A DNA stretch of 64,000 nt from Streptomyces sp. TRM49041 (GCF_008271805.1 NZ_VSRY01000133.1:1-64000); one strand, 5' to 3'; shown: positions 35,917 to 44,426, counted from the first letter of the stretch. Translations and numbers: made by a program. The notes: generated by a model not told the origin, from the sequence alone.

Positions 35917-38706
35917 TCAGATCGGGTCCGCGTCGAGGGCGTCGAGGCCGTCGAAGAGGAACTCCGCGCCGCGCCCCGCGTCGTACGCGGGCGATCCCGG
36001 CAGCTGCTGCTCGGCCCAGATGACCTTGCCCTGGGCGGTGTAGCGGGTGCCCCACCTCTCGGACAGCTGGGACACGAGGAACAGGCCCCGGCCGCCCTCG
36101 TCGGTCGTCGCCGCGTACCGCAGATGAGGTGAGGTGCTGCTGCCGTCGGCGACCTCACAGGTCAGGACGCGGTCGTGGATCAGCCGTACATGGACCGGGG
36201 CGGAGCCGTAGCGGATCGCGTTGGTGATCAGTTCGCTCAGGACCAGCTCGGTCGTGAACGCCATGTCGGACAGCCCCCACGCGTCGAGCCGCTCCGTGGC
36301 GGCGGCCCGGATGCCGGCGACGGCACCGGGGTGGAAGGGCACGTCCCAGTCGGCGATCTGTCCCGGACCGAGGGACCGGGTGCGGGCGATGAGCAGCGCC
36401 ACGTCGTCCTTGGGGTGGGCGGGCAGCAGCGCTTCGAGCACGGCGCGGCAGCTCTCCTCGGGGGTGCGGTCCGGGTACGCCAGGGACTGCCGCAGCAGCT
36501 CCAGGCCCACGTCGATGTCCCGGGTCCGCTCCTCGATCAGGCCGTCGGTGTAGAAGACCAGCTGGCTGCCCTCGGCCAGCTCCAGCTCGGTGGTCTCGAA
36601 CGGTATGCCGCCCAGGCCCAGCGGCGGCCCGGCGGGCAGGTCGGGGAACTCGACGTGCCCGCCGGGGTGGACGAGCGCCGGCATGGGGTGCCCGGCCCGG
36701 GCCATGGCACAGCGCCGTGTCACCGGGTCATAGACGGCGTAGAGGCAGGTGGCGCCGGTCATTCCGGCGCCGGCACCGCCCGGGACGCCGGCACCGCCGT
36801 CGGATGCGGCCTCGTCCTGGTCGACCCGGCCCACCAGGTCGTCCAGGCGGCCGAGCAGCTCGTCGGGCGGCAGGTCGAGGGTGGAGAAGTTGTGCACGGC
36901 GGTGCGCAGGCGCCCCATGCTGGCGGCGGCGTGCAGGCCGTGGCCGACGACGTCGCCGACGACGAGGGCGACCCTGCTGCCGGGCAGCGGGATGACGTCG
37001 AACCAGTCGCCGCCGACGCCGGACTGGGCCGGCAGATACCGGTGGGCGACCTCCACGGCGCTCTGCTCGGGCAGGGCACGGGGCAGCAGGCTGCGCTGGA
37101 GGGTGACGGCCATGGCGTGCTCGCGGGTGTAGCGGCGGGCGTTGTCGATGGCCACGGCCGCGCGGGCGACGAGCTCCTCGGCGAGCGCGACGTCCTCCTC
37201 CTCGAACGGCTCGGGCTTCTCGGAGCGCCAGAAGTTGGCGACGCCGAGGACGACCCCGCGGGCCTGGAGCGGGACGGTGATGAGCGAGTGGATGCCGTAC
37301 GCCACGATCGCCGCGGTCGTCTCCCGGTCCTGGGCGTGCCAGCCGGGCGCGTGCGACAGGTCGGGCACGAGCTCGGCCCGGCCGGAGCCGAAGCCGCGCG
37401 CCTGCGGGCTGGACGACACGAAGGCGATCATGCGGCCGACCGGGTAGAGGGGATGGTCGTCGCGGATGCCGCGGGAGGCGGTGCGGCGCATGTCGGTGCT
37501 GGTGCCGCTGGGCTCCTCGCCGCGCAGCACGGGGTCCGCGAGGTCGACGGTGACGTAGTCGGCGAAGCGCGGCACGGCGACATCGGCGAGCTCTTCGGCG
37601 GTCCGTACGACATCGAGGGTGGTGCCGATGCCGACGCCCGCGTCGTACAGCAGATTGAGGCGCTTGCGGGCCACCTGGGCACGCCCGGAGAGGGCGCGCA
37701 GCTCGGTGGTGTCACGGATGGTGACGACAGTGCCGCCCGGGCCGCCGAACGGGTCGGTGGGGCGCTGGTTGCAGGCGAGGAGCCGCCCGGCCGCCGGCAC
37801 CACCTCGTCCGTGGCGACACGGCCGGAGGCCAGCAGGTCGGCCATACGGGGGTCCAGGCCCGGCAGCTCCTCGATGTGCTGCCCCTCCGCGTCGGGCGGC
37901 AGCTTCAGGAGCCGTTCGGCCTCGTCGTTGGCGAGGACGAGCCGGCCGTCGCCGCCCACGATGACGACGCCCTCACGGACGGCGTGCAGGACGGCGTCGT
38001 GATGTTCGTACACACGGGTCATCTCGGCCGGGCCGAGACCGTGTGTCTGGCGGCGTAGACGGCGGGTGACGAGCGCCGTTCCCGCGGTGGCCGCCGCCAG
38101 CCCGGCGGCACTGATGCCGAGGATGAGCGGCAGCTGCTGGTTGACCACGCCGGTCACGTTCTGCACCTTGAGCCCGGCGGAGACGAGGGCGACGACCTCC
38201 CCCTCCGGGTTGGTCACAGGGACGACGGCCTGCACCTCGTCGCCGAGGGGGCCGCCCTCGATCCGTTCGGTGATGACCTGCCCGGCGAGGGACGGCTCGA
38301 TGGTGCCGACGAAGCGCTGGCCGATCCGCTCGGGCAGGGGGTGGCTGTAGCGGATGCCGTTGGTGTCCATGATCACGATGAAGTCGACGCCGGCTTTCTT
38401 CCTGGCGGCCTCGGCCAGCGGCTGCAGCACCTCCGCCGGGTCGGGCTGCTCCAGGACTTCGAGCAGGCCGGGGGCGTGCGCGAAGGACTGCGCGACGGCG
38501 ACCGACCGGTTGCGCGCCTCGCGGTCGCTGTCGTACCGCGACTGGAGGAGCAGCGCGAGGACGGCGCCCAGCACCAGCAGCACGACGAGCGCCACCTGCA
38601 GGACGAACACCTGTCCGGCGACGCTGCGTGGACGCCTTTCGGTCAGTGACCGGACCGAGGTGCCCCGGAACCGGTCGAAAAAGTTGACCACGCTCATTTG
38701 TAACAC
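35917..38706 (-). CDS. Membrane sensor SpoIIE phosphatase (Cache-PAS-GAF-PP2C-kinase)
   Basis: A TM span near 32-52 (FVLQVALVVLLVLGAVLALLL) is followed by an extracytoplasmic Cache-like sensor (VDFIVIMDTNGIRYSHPLPERIGQRF), a second TM near 180-200, a PAS (VREGVVIVGGDGRLVLANDEAERLL), a GAF, the SpoIIE core (VGGDWFDVIPLPGSRVALVVGDVVGHG) and a C-terminal HATPase_c_2 domain (ELITNAIRYG; GRGLFLVSQL). This matches sensor phosphatases of partner-switching stress pathways. The best-spaced start is the GTG at 38706, five bases after GAGGG, whose second codon is TTA. The ATG at 38697 is the alternative. From 38706 the length is 929 residues. Confidence 0.85.
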   Translation of the reverse strand: MLQMSVVNFFDRFRGTSVRSLTERRPRSVAGQVFVLQVALVVLLVLGAVLALLLQSRYDSDREARNRSVAVAQSFAHAPGLLEVLEQPDPAEVLQPLAEAARKKAGVDFIVIMDTNGIRYSHPLPERIGQRFVGTIEPSLAGQVITERIEGGPLGDEVQAVVPVTNPEGEVVALVSAGLKVQNVTGVVNQQLPLILGISAAGLAAATAGTALVTRRLRRQTHGLGPAEMTRVYEHHDAVLHAVREGVVIVGGDGRLVLANDEAERLLKLPPDAEGQHIEELPGLDPRMADLLASGRVATDEVVPAAGRLLACNQRPTDPFGGPGGTVVTIRDTTELRALSGRAQVARKRLNLLYDAGVGIGTTLDVVRTAEELADVAVPRFADYVTVDLADPVLRGEEPSGTSTDMRRTASRGIRDDHPLYPVGRMIAFVSSSPQARGFGSGRAELVPDLSHAPGWHAQDRETTAAIVAYGIHSLITVPLQARGVVLGVANFWRSEKPEPFEEEDVALAEELVARAAVAIDNARRYTREHAMAVTLQRSLLPRALPEQSAVEVAHRYLPAQSGVGGDWFDVIPLPGSRVALVVGDVVGHGLHAAASMGRLRTAVHNFSTLDLPPDELLGRLDDLVGRVDQDEAASDGGAGVPGGAGAGMTGATCLYAVYDPVTRRCAMARAGHPMPALVHPGGHVEFPDLPAGPPLGLGGIPFETTELELAEGSQLVFYTDGLIEERTRDIDVGLELLRQSLAYPDRTPEESCRAVLEALLPAHPKDDVALLIARTRSLGPGQIADWDVPFHPGAVAGIRAAATERLDAWGLSDMAFTTELVLSELITNAIRYGSAPVHVRLIHDRVLTCEVADGSSTSPHLRYAATTDEGGRGLFLVSQLSERWGTRYTAQGKVIWAEQQLPGSPAYDAGRGAEFLFDGLDALDADPI

Positions 38707-38930
38707 TGCTGCCCTCGTGCGGCGCCAGACCGGGACGCCGATCAGCGGCCCCCGGGCGCCCGGATGCGGGCCTCCTCCTCGTGGAACAGACCTGCGCGAG
38801 CCGCTGGGGGTCCGCGTCGAGGTCGCCGGCGCGTTCTCGTCCTTTCCGTCGTCACCTGGGCTCTGCCGGATGCGGGGCGCGGGGCCTGACGGCGTGCGGG
38901 AGGGGGCATTTCCCGCCGTCCCGGCGCGGG

Positions 38931-38936
38931 TATGGT
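38931..38936 (+). promoter_or_regulatory. Probable -10 box
   Basis: TATGGT precedes the small gene at 38954 by 18 bases, with GGAGGG between them at 38941-38946. It is divergent from the sensor phosphatase. No clear -35 is seen. Confidence 0.35.
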
Positions 38937-38953
38937 CCCCGGAGGGCCGGCGT

Positions 38954-39259
38954 GTGGGTGACTGGGGGCGCAGCGTGGCCAAGCGGGAGTTCGAGGAACG
39001 GGGTGTGCTCATCCGGCGGGGGTGGCGCCAGTTGACGACGGCCGGCCGGGTGCGGGTGGCGGAGGGCCGACTGACACTGCTGAACAGCCGCGGTAGTGAG
39101 ATCGACAGTGCCCCGCTGTCGGAGGTGCGGGTGGCGGAGCCCTGGTACGTGCCGCGCGGCTGTGTCCGCGCGGTGCTGGGCGGCACCGTGTATCTGCTGC
39201 GGCTGGCCCCGTCACGGGCCCGGTATGTGGCGGAGGCCGCGCACCGGGCCCGTAGTTAG
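38954..39259 (+). CDS. Small protein of unknown function
   Basis: With the GTG at 38954, seven bases behind GGAGGG, the product has 101 residues; a second GTG at 38975 gives 94. The sequence (KREFEERGVLIRRGWRQLTTAGRVRVAEGRLTLLNSRGSEIDSAPLSEVRVAEPW...GGTVYLLRLAPSRARYVAEA) alternates strands like a PH-type or GRAM-type beta barrel with a C-terminal helix. It is divergent from the sensor phosphatase. Confidence 0.72.
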   Translation: MGDWGRSVAKREFEERGVLIRRGWRQLTTAGRVRVAEGRLTLLNSRGSEIDSAPLSEVRVAEPWYVPRGCVRAVLGGTVYLLRLAPSRARYVAEAAHRARS

Positions 39260-39293
39260 GAGCCGGCCGTGCGGGTGCCGGTGGGGCCGCGGA

Positions 39294-39533
39294 TCAGTAA
39301 CACCACCAGGTGCCGTCGGGGGGCTGCGGGATCCAGGTGTAGAGGCCGCCGTCGGCGGGTCCGCGGCGGTAGACCGCGGTGACCGCGTCGGCCCGGTAGG
39401 TCCGCACCCGTTCGGGCTTGCCGTGCTGGTCGGTGCGTTCCAGCACGATCTCGCCCGTGGCGGTGCGCCCGGCGGCGTCGGCCTCGACGACGGTGTCCTC
39501 GCCGTGGGCCAGCCGCAGCATGAAGACGGCCAT
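39294..39533 (-). CDS. Small protein of unknown function
   Basis: From MAVFMLRLAHGEDTVVEADAAGRTATGEIVLERTDQ the product has 79 residues and ends GTWWCY. It looks like a small beta-rich fold. It lies 64 bases downstream of the DUF2795-like gene in the same direction, so the two may be cotranscribed. No family recognised. Confidence 0.65.
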   Translation of the reverse strand: MAVFMLRLAHGEDTVVEADAAGRTATGEIVLERTDQHGKPERVRTYRADAVTAVYRRGPADGGLYTWIPQPPDGTWWCY

Positions 39534-39597
39534 GTTCCTTGTCGCTCCGTACTCTCGTGTTCTCGTGCTGTCGTGCTGCCGTGCGCTCGTCGCGGTC

Positions 39598-39810
39598 TCA
39601 GACACCTGAGGGGATCGGGGGCAGGTCCTCCCACACCTGCCGGAGGTCGGTGTAGCGCCGGTCGGGCAGCCGCTCAAGGACCTGGCGTACCTCGGTGCGG
39701 GCGCCGGCGCCGGCGGCGGCGATCAGCAGATCGCTTCTGCTCATCGCTCCATTGGCGAAGACGGTTGCCAGATGGTCGGCGATCTCGGTGCGGGTGACGT
39801 CGTCAGCCAT
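39598..39810 (-). CDS. DUF2795-like protein
   Basis: The 70-residue product MADDVTRTEIADHLATVFANGAMSRSDLLIAAAGAGARTEVRQVLERLPDRRYTDLRQVWEDLPPIPSGV has the S-x-x-DLL-x-x-A-x-x-x-GA...VLERLPDRRY...VW pattern of DUF2795. It is divergent from, and similar to, the gene at 40151. The 340 bases between the two (39811-40150) contain no gene and presumably their promoters. Confidence 0.78.
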   Translation of the reverse strand: MADDVTRTEIADHLATVFANGAMSRSDLLIAAAGAGARTEVRQVLERLPDRRYTDLRQVWEDLPPIPSGV

Positions 39811-40150
39811 GGCTCTCCAAGCGTGTGAGCGCGCGTGAACGGTTGGCGGCGTTGGTGGTGCGGTGTGATGGTCGATGCGGCCGCCACGGGCGGCTCCTTC
39901 GCCGCCCCTGGACATGCGCGGGCGGGGTCGGCGAGCGGCTCCAATCTAACGCAGGCGCAGAGTCCGAAGGCAAGTCAGAGACCCGCCGGACGGGCCGAGT
40001 TGCCTGAATTTCGCGCACAGGGACGAGCCCGACGGTCACCGCCCTCCGGGCGTTAACCCGTACATCATGTGAGAGTCCCGGACCGCCCGCGAAGCGTGAA
40101 GGTACGATCGCGGTGAGTGACGGCGCGTATGCAGCGGGAGGACGGAAGCC

Positions 40151-40423
40151 ATGTCGACGGTGACGCGGCAGGAGATCGCCGCCAGTACCCGGGGGGCGTT
40201 CGGTTCGGGCTGGGTCGGCAGGGACGACCTGTGCGCGGCCGCGCGTTCGGCGGGTGCCCGGCCGGAGGTCGTCGCGCTGCTGGCGAGGCTGTCCGGGCAT
40301 GTACGGGTCTGCGGCGTGCCGGATCTTCTTCTGCTGCTGCCCGGACTTCCTGACGCGGACGACGCGGAGGTGGCGGAGGTGGCGGAAGGGCCGGACGGCG
40401 GGGAGTCGGCGGGCGGCGAGTGA
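40151..40423 (+). CDS. DUF2795-like protein
   Basis: The 90-residue product MSTVTRQEIAASTRGAFGSGWVGRDDLCAAARSAGARPEVVALLARLSGHVRVCGVPDLLLLLPGLPD aligns along most of its length with the divergent gene at 39598-39810 (EIA, DDL, AGAR-EV, L-x-RL). It then adds an acidic Glu/Asp/Gly tail. The two are probably a duplicated pair. Confidence 0.75.
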   Translation: MSTVTRQEIAASTRGAFGSGWVGRDDLCAAARSAGARPEVVALLARLSGHVRVCGVPDLLLLLPGLPDADDAEVAEVAEGPDGGESAGGE

Positions 40424-40447
40424 CCGGCTCCGTGGGCCGGCACCCGT

Positions 40448-40774
40448 TCAGGTACGGAAGGCCACGGCGGCGGGCATCCCTGCCGGCGGCAGCTGGTCGC
40501 TCCCGGAGTCGGCGGGCTGCATGAGCACCGCGGTGAGGACGAGGCCCACCACGGCGACCACGACCGCCACGACGGCCACGACCTTCCGCCAGTCCCGCCG
40601 CCTTCCGCGGCCACGCCGTACGCCGCCGGTGTCCGCGTGGCCGGACGGTTCGGGGGGTTCGCCGGTGAACTGCCGGCCGAGCGCGGACATGCGGGCGTCG
40701 AGGTCGGGGTCCTCGCGTGCGAGAAGCCGCTCGATCTCGGCGAGCAGGCGGTCCTCGTCCATTCCGGATGCCAT
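40448..40774 (-). CDS. DUF3040 membrane protein
   Basis: From the ATG at 40774, eight bases behind GGAGG, the product has 108 residues. MASGMDEDRLLAEIERLLAREDPDLDARMSALGRQF is the DUF3040 start. An arginine-rich stretch RRGRGRRRDWRK precedes a single strong membrane span VVAVVAVVVAVVGLVLTAVLM near 65-85. The function is unknown. Confidence 0.82.
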   Translation of the reverse strand: MASGMDEDRLLAEIERLLAREDPDLDARMSALGRQFTGEPPEPSGHADTGGVRRGRGRRRDWRKVVAVVAVVVAVVGLVLTAVLMQPADSGSDQLPPAGMPAAVAFRT

Positions 40775-40827
40775 GTAGACCACCTCCGGTGCGACGTGCT
40801 GGTGACTGCGTGCGGTTGCGTCGGGGG

Positions 40828-41607
40828 CTACGCCTGGGTGACCGGGCGTTCCTCGTGGGGGCGGAACATGTCGACGAGGCGCAGCACCTCCATGGGGAGT
40901 GGGAAGATCAGTGTGGAGCTCCGCTCCGAGGAGATCTCCGCCATGGTCGACAGGATCCGCGGATGCATGGCGGCCGGGTGGCCCTCCAGCCGACGGGCCG
41001 CGTCCGCCGGTGTCTCGGCGGCCTCGAACTCGCCCTTGGCGTGGGTGGCCCTGGCCCGCCGGTCTCGTTCGGCCTCCGCCTGCCGTGCCATGGCGCGGCG
41101 CATGGCCTCGGGCAGTTCGCCGTCCTCGACCTCGACGAGGGTGACCTTCGCGCCCCAGGGGTTGGTCACGTCGTCGATGATCCTCTGGAGCTTCTGGTTG
41201 ATCTCGTCACGGTTGACGAGCAGTTCGTCGAGGTCGACCTGGCCGAGAATGCTGCGGAGCGTGGTCCGGGCGATCTGCGAGGTGCCCTGGACGTGGTTCT
41301 CGATCGCGACGACCGACCTGTTCGTATCGACGACGTGGAAGTAGGTCACCGCGTTCACCCGCACCGTCACATTGTCCTTCGTGATGACGTCCTGTGGTGG
41401 TATGTCCATGGTGACCGTGCGCAGCGAGACGCGCATCATGCGGCCGACGACCGGGATGATGAAGAAGAGACCTGGGCCTTTCGCCCCGATGATCCGGCCG
41501 AGCCGGAAGATGACACCCCGCTCGTACTCGGGCACGACCTTCACCGACATCGACAGCAGCAGGAGCAGGACGGCTGCGCCGAATATGAGACCGACGAGTG
41601 AGTTCAT
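40828..41607 (-). CDS. Slipin, SPFH/band 7 membrane protein
   Basis: The 259-residue protein starts MNSLVGLIFGAAVLLLLLSMSVKVVPEYERGVIFRLGRIIGAKGPGLFFIIP behind GAGGAGG. One N-terminal membrane span is followed by the SPFH domain (TVTMDIPPQDVITKDNVTVRVNAVTYFHVVD; LRSILGQVDLDELLVNRDEINQKLQRIIDDVT). The C-terminal coiled-coil part is shorter than usual. Slipins form membrane-domain scaffolds and are normally cotranscribed with NfeD proteases, as here, but the partner is broken. Confidence 0.92.
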   Translation of the reverse strand: MNSLVGLIFGAAVLLLLLSMSVKVVPEYERGVIFRLGRIIGAKGPGLFFIIPVVGRMMRVSLRTVTMDIPPQDVITKDNVTVRVNAVTYFHVVDTNRSVVAIENHVQGTSQIARTTLRSILGQVDLDELLVNRDEINQKLQRIIDDVTNPWGAKVTLVEVEDGELPEAMRRAMARQAEAERDRRARATHAKGEFEAAETPADAARRLEGHPAAMHPRILSTMAEISSERSSTLIFPLPMEVLRLVDMFRPHEERPVTQA

Positions 41608-42165
41608 GGGGCTTCCTCCTCGGGTTCGGCGGCCTCGGCCACGAGTTCCAGACCGTCGCGGTCGACGACACGTACCCGTAGTCCTTCGTGTACCCGCCCG
41701 TCCCGAAGCCGCACGGTCCACCGGGCCCCGTCGAGGAAGACCTGCCCTCTGTCGCCGTCCCCGCCGCTCACCACGGCCGTACGACCGGCGAGGGAGGCGC
41801 GGCCGATGGATGTACGCCACCGCGGACGCGGTGCGCGCTCCGGCGGGCCCGACGTAGACGATCACCGGTACATCGGCGGACAGGAAGTCCTGGACGATGT
41901 CCCGGGTCGACTGGAGAAGTCCGCCGGGCGTGTCCATCTCCAGGAGGAATGCCTGGTGGCCGTTGCGTTCGGCCAGGTCGACGCCCTCCTTGAGGTGCTC
42001 GGCGACGACCGGGGTGACCGTGCCGTCCAGGCGGGCGGCCGACACCGTCGGGCGCTGCGCGGGCTGCGCACCGGCCAGTGCCTCGCCCGCGACCGGGACG
42101 ACGGCCAGGCAGACGAGAACGGCGAGGCATGCCCGGGCGAGCGTCTGGACAGGCGTCTGGGCCAC
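41604..42165 (-). pseudogene. nfeD-type membrane protease gene with a large internal deletion
   Basis: The 5' part encodes a signal peptide (ARACLAVLVCLAVVPVAGEALA) and the start of the ClpP-like protease domain (GTVTPVVAEHLKEGVDLAERNGHQAFLLEMDTPGGLLQSTRDIVQDFLSADVPVIVYVGPAGARTASA). At about 41815 the reading jumps out of frame to the C-terminal OB-fold domain of NfeD (GRASLAGRTAVVSGGDGDRGQVFLDGARWTVRLRDGRVHEGLRVRVVDRDGLELV), which ends with TGA inside the slipin start. The catalytic lysine region and all membrane spans are lost. Whole members have about 430-460 residues. Confidence 0.88.
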
Positions 42166-42314
42166 GGCATGTGCGGTCCCCCTTCGTACGGCGGGAGGCG
42201 ATGCCCGTGTGCCCGGCGATTACCCCCGGGCGGTGCGGCCATGCGCGGCGCGGACCGCCGACGCGCCGGGCAGGGCACCGTGCCGGTTCGCCGACACCGA
42301 GCGGGCCCGGCGCC

Positions 42315-42821
42315 TCACGGGCGGGTAGCGGCCTCCAGACGGGCGTGCCGGGAGAGGTACGCGTCGGCGGACCAGGCGCCCGCGCCGACGGCCAGCAGGA
42401 ACAGCGTGCCGCACAGCTGGGCCAGGTCCGTGCGGGACGCGTGGGTGAAGTCCCACCAGCCGGACGCGTCGGCGAACAGCGGCGCGCCGCCCCAAAGGAT
42501 CGGCAGCTTGGTGATCGCCAGCGCGCCCACCATGTCGACCACCATGGGCAGGGCGGCGAGCCGGGTGAGCAGCCCGGCCAGGACGAGGAGACCGCAGACG
42601 GTCTCCAGAAGGCCGTCGAGGGGCGCGAAGAATCCAGGCATCGGGATCCCCGCCCGGTCGAAACGGCCGGCGCCCAGCTCGTCCGGGCGCAGGAGCTTCA
42701 GGACGCCCTCGGAGGCGAACACCACCCCGACGTAGAACCGGACGAGCACCACCGCGCCGGGGGCCTCGGTGTGGACCAGGCGGGTGCGCCACGAGCTGGT
42801 CGACGTCAGGAGGGAGGTCAT
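42315..42821 (-). CDS. DoxX-family membrane protein
   Basis: The 168-residue protein has four hydrophobic segments and the DoxX pattern LVRFYVGVVFASEGVLKLLRP, GIPMPGFFAPLDGLLETVCGLLVLAGLLTRLAALPMVVDM and a C-terminal span QLCGTLFLLAVGAGAW. DoxX relatives take part in membrane redox or thiol-stress complexes. It is divergent from the gene at 43047, with a regulon box between them. Confidence 0.85.
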   Translation of the reverse strand: MTSLLTSTSSWRTRLVHTEAPGAVVLVRFYVGVVFASEGVLKLLRPDELGAGRFDRAGIPMPGFFAPLDGLLETVCGLLVLAGLLTRLAALPMVVDMVGALAITKLPILWGGAPLFADASGWWDFTHASRTDLAQLCGTLFLLAVGAGAWSADAYLSRHARLEAATRP

Positions 42822-42972
42822 GCGGGGCCACGTCCTTCAGGCGGTTGGTCGTCGTCCGACCCGGACATCGTGCGCCGCCGGAGCCGTACGCAGAACACGG
42901 CATCGGGCCGTTCCCGCGTACGGGTGAACACGGTCCCGTGCCGGATCGCGGGCCGTCCGGCCCCTCCCGCGC

Positions 42973-42986
42973 GGGCCCAGGGCCCC
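42973..42986. promoter_or_regulatory. Stress-regulon box 1 (DosR/OsdR-like)
   Basis: GGGCCCAGGGCCCC lies 60 bases before the GTG at 43047. A hexamer CACCCT at 43010-43015 sits at the spacing of a -10, placing the box centre near -42.5. Confidence 0.55.
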
Positions 42987-43046
42987 TGCACGGCGCCCCC
43001 GCGCGGCGGCACCCTGGGAGGGAGACCGACGGAGGGCGGTGAGGCT

Positions 43047-43667
43047 GTGACCCACGACGTGCGGCTCATCGGGACTGCCCGGGCGCCGGTGTGGCGGCGG
43101 CGGTGGCGGGAGCACCCGCTGCGACGGCCCGTCGATGTGGCCGAGGCGTGGCTGCTCCTCGTGCTCGGCGCGGTCCTCTGGTCCGGCGCGCTGCTGGCCG
43201 GAGTGGCCGCCGGCGGATGGGCGTACGGCCGTACGGCGGCCGCCGCGGCGGAGCAGGCGGCGACCCGGCACCAGGTCACCGCCGAGATCGTCCAGGACGT
43301 GTCCGGGGCCGGTCCGGCGACGACGGACGGACGGACACAGGCGCAGAAGGTCCGCGCGGACGTCCGCTGGACGGGCCCCGACGGGCGGGTCGGCACCGGT
43401 GTGGCGTCCGTCCCGGCGGACGCGGCACGGGGCGACCGTACGGCTGTGTGGCTGGACGCCGACGGCCGGGTCACCGAGCCGCCGATGAGCGGCGGGGACG
43501 TGTGGAGCGGGGCCGTCGTGGTCGGGGCGACCGTCACGGCCTTGGGCGTGAGCGCCGCGGCGGTGGCCGGCGCGGCCGTGCGTGGCGCGGCCCGCAGGTA
43601 CCGGGCGGCGGAGTGGGAACACGAGTGGCGCCGCGTCGAGCCGCAGTGGACCCGGCGCGGAGTGTGA
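43047..43667 (+). CDS. Membrane protein of unknown function, Rv1733c-like
   Basis: The 206-residue protein from a GTG start has two membrane spans, near 33-58 (EAWLLLVLGAVLWSGALLAGVAAGGWAYG) and 147-168, enclosing an extracytoplasmic domain (VTAEIVQDVSG...KVRADVRWTGPDGRVGTGVASVPADAARGDRTAVWLDADGRV). This two-span layout with a conserved middle resembles Rv1733c, a DosR-regulon protein of mycobacteria. Box 1 upstream fits that grouping. Confidence 0.8.
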   Translation: MTHDVRLIGTARAPVWRRRWREHPLRRPVDVAEAWLLLVLGAVLWSGALLAGVAAGGWAYGRTAAAAAEQAATRHQVTAEIVQDVSGAGPATTDGRTQAQKVRADVRWTGPDGRVGTGVASVPADAARGDRTAVWLDADGRVTEPPMSGGDVWSGAVVVGATVTALGVSAAAVAGAAVRGAARRYRAAEWEHEWRRVEPQWTRRGV

Positions 43668-43736
43668 GGGCGGTGTGCGAGGGCACGCCGCGAGGAATGT
43701 GTCGTAGTCGACCGTACGGAAGAGGAGGTGGGCGCG

Positions 43737-44363
43737 ATGCTCGCGTCACCGCGCACCGTGAGTGATGTCATGACCCATACGGCCGTCGCGGTGGGACGGC
43801 ACGCGTCGTACAAGGAGATCGTCGCGCTGATGGAGCAGTGGGAAGTCAGCGCGCTGCCGGTGCTGGAGGGTGAGGGCCGGGTGATCGGCGTCGTTTCCGA
43901 GGCGGATCTGCTGCCGAAGGAGGGGTTCCAGGAGGGGGACGGGCAGGGCTTCCCGGCGGGCGCGGCCGAGGCGGCCAAGGCGGGTGCCGTGTACGCGGAG
44001 GACCTGATGTCCGCCCCGGCGGTCACCGTGCACGCGGACGCCACCCTGGCCGAGGCGGCGCGGATCATGGCGCGGCGGCGGGTCAAGCGGCTGCCGGTGG
44101 TGGACGGGGTGGGGCTTCTGGAGGGGGTGGTGAGCCGCAGTGACCTGCTGAAGGTGTTCCTGCGTCCGGACGAGGAGATCGAGGAGGAGATCCGGGGGTC
44201 CGTCCTTCCCGATGTGCCCGCCGCGGCCGGGGTGCGGGTGTTCGTGGAGGACGGCGTGGTGATCCTGAGCGGGCTGCTGCCCGACCGGTCGCTGGTTCCG
44301 CTGCTGGCCCGCGCGGTGCGGGCGGTGGAGGGCGTCGTGGACATCCGGGTGGACCTGGCCTGA
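43737..44363 (+). CDS. CBS-domain pair with a C-terminal BON domain
   Basis: The 208-residue protein starts eight bases behind AGGAGG. Two CBS motifs (VSDVMTHTAVAVGRHASYKEIVALMEQWEVSALPVLEGEGRVIGVVSEADLL; AEDLMSAPAVTVHADATLAEAARIMARRRVKRLPVVDG) are followed by a BON domain (VRVFVEDGVVILSGLLPDRSLVPLLARAVRAVEGVVDIRVDL). CBS pairs bind adenosyl nucleotides. The close homologue at 52123 shows a duplicated gene in the same stress region. Confidence 0.92.
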   Translation: MLASPRTVSDVMTHTAVAVGRHASYKEIVALMEQWEVSALPVLEGEGRVIGVVSEADLLPKEGFQEGDGQGFPAGAAEAAKAGAVYAEDLMSAPAVTVHADATLAEAARIMARRRVKRLPVVDGVGLLEGVVSRSDLLKVFLRPDEEIEEEIRGSVLPDVPAAAGVRVFVEDGVVILSGLLPDRSLVPLLARAVRAVEGVVDIRVDLA

Positions 44364-44370
44364 CGCCCCC

Positions 44371-44400
44371 CACGGCGTGACGGCAGCCCGTCACGCCGTG
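44371..44400. terminator. Hairpin terminator
   Basis: CACGGCGTGACGG (44371-44383) pairs perfectly with CCGTCACGCCGTG (44388-44400) around CAGC. It lies between the convergent CBS-BON gene and the DUF1918 gene and can stop both. Confidence 0.85.
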
Positions 44401-44426
44401 GACGCTTGCCCATGGGTCACCGGCGG

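Noticed and set aside
42250..42310. Further stress box near GCGGGCCCGGCGCC
   Set aside because: The right arm is missing and it lies at the 3' side of two genes, not before a start.
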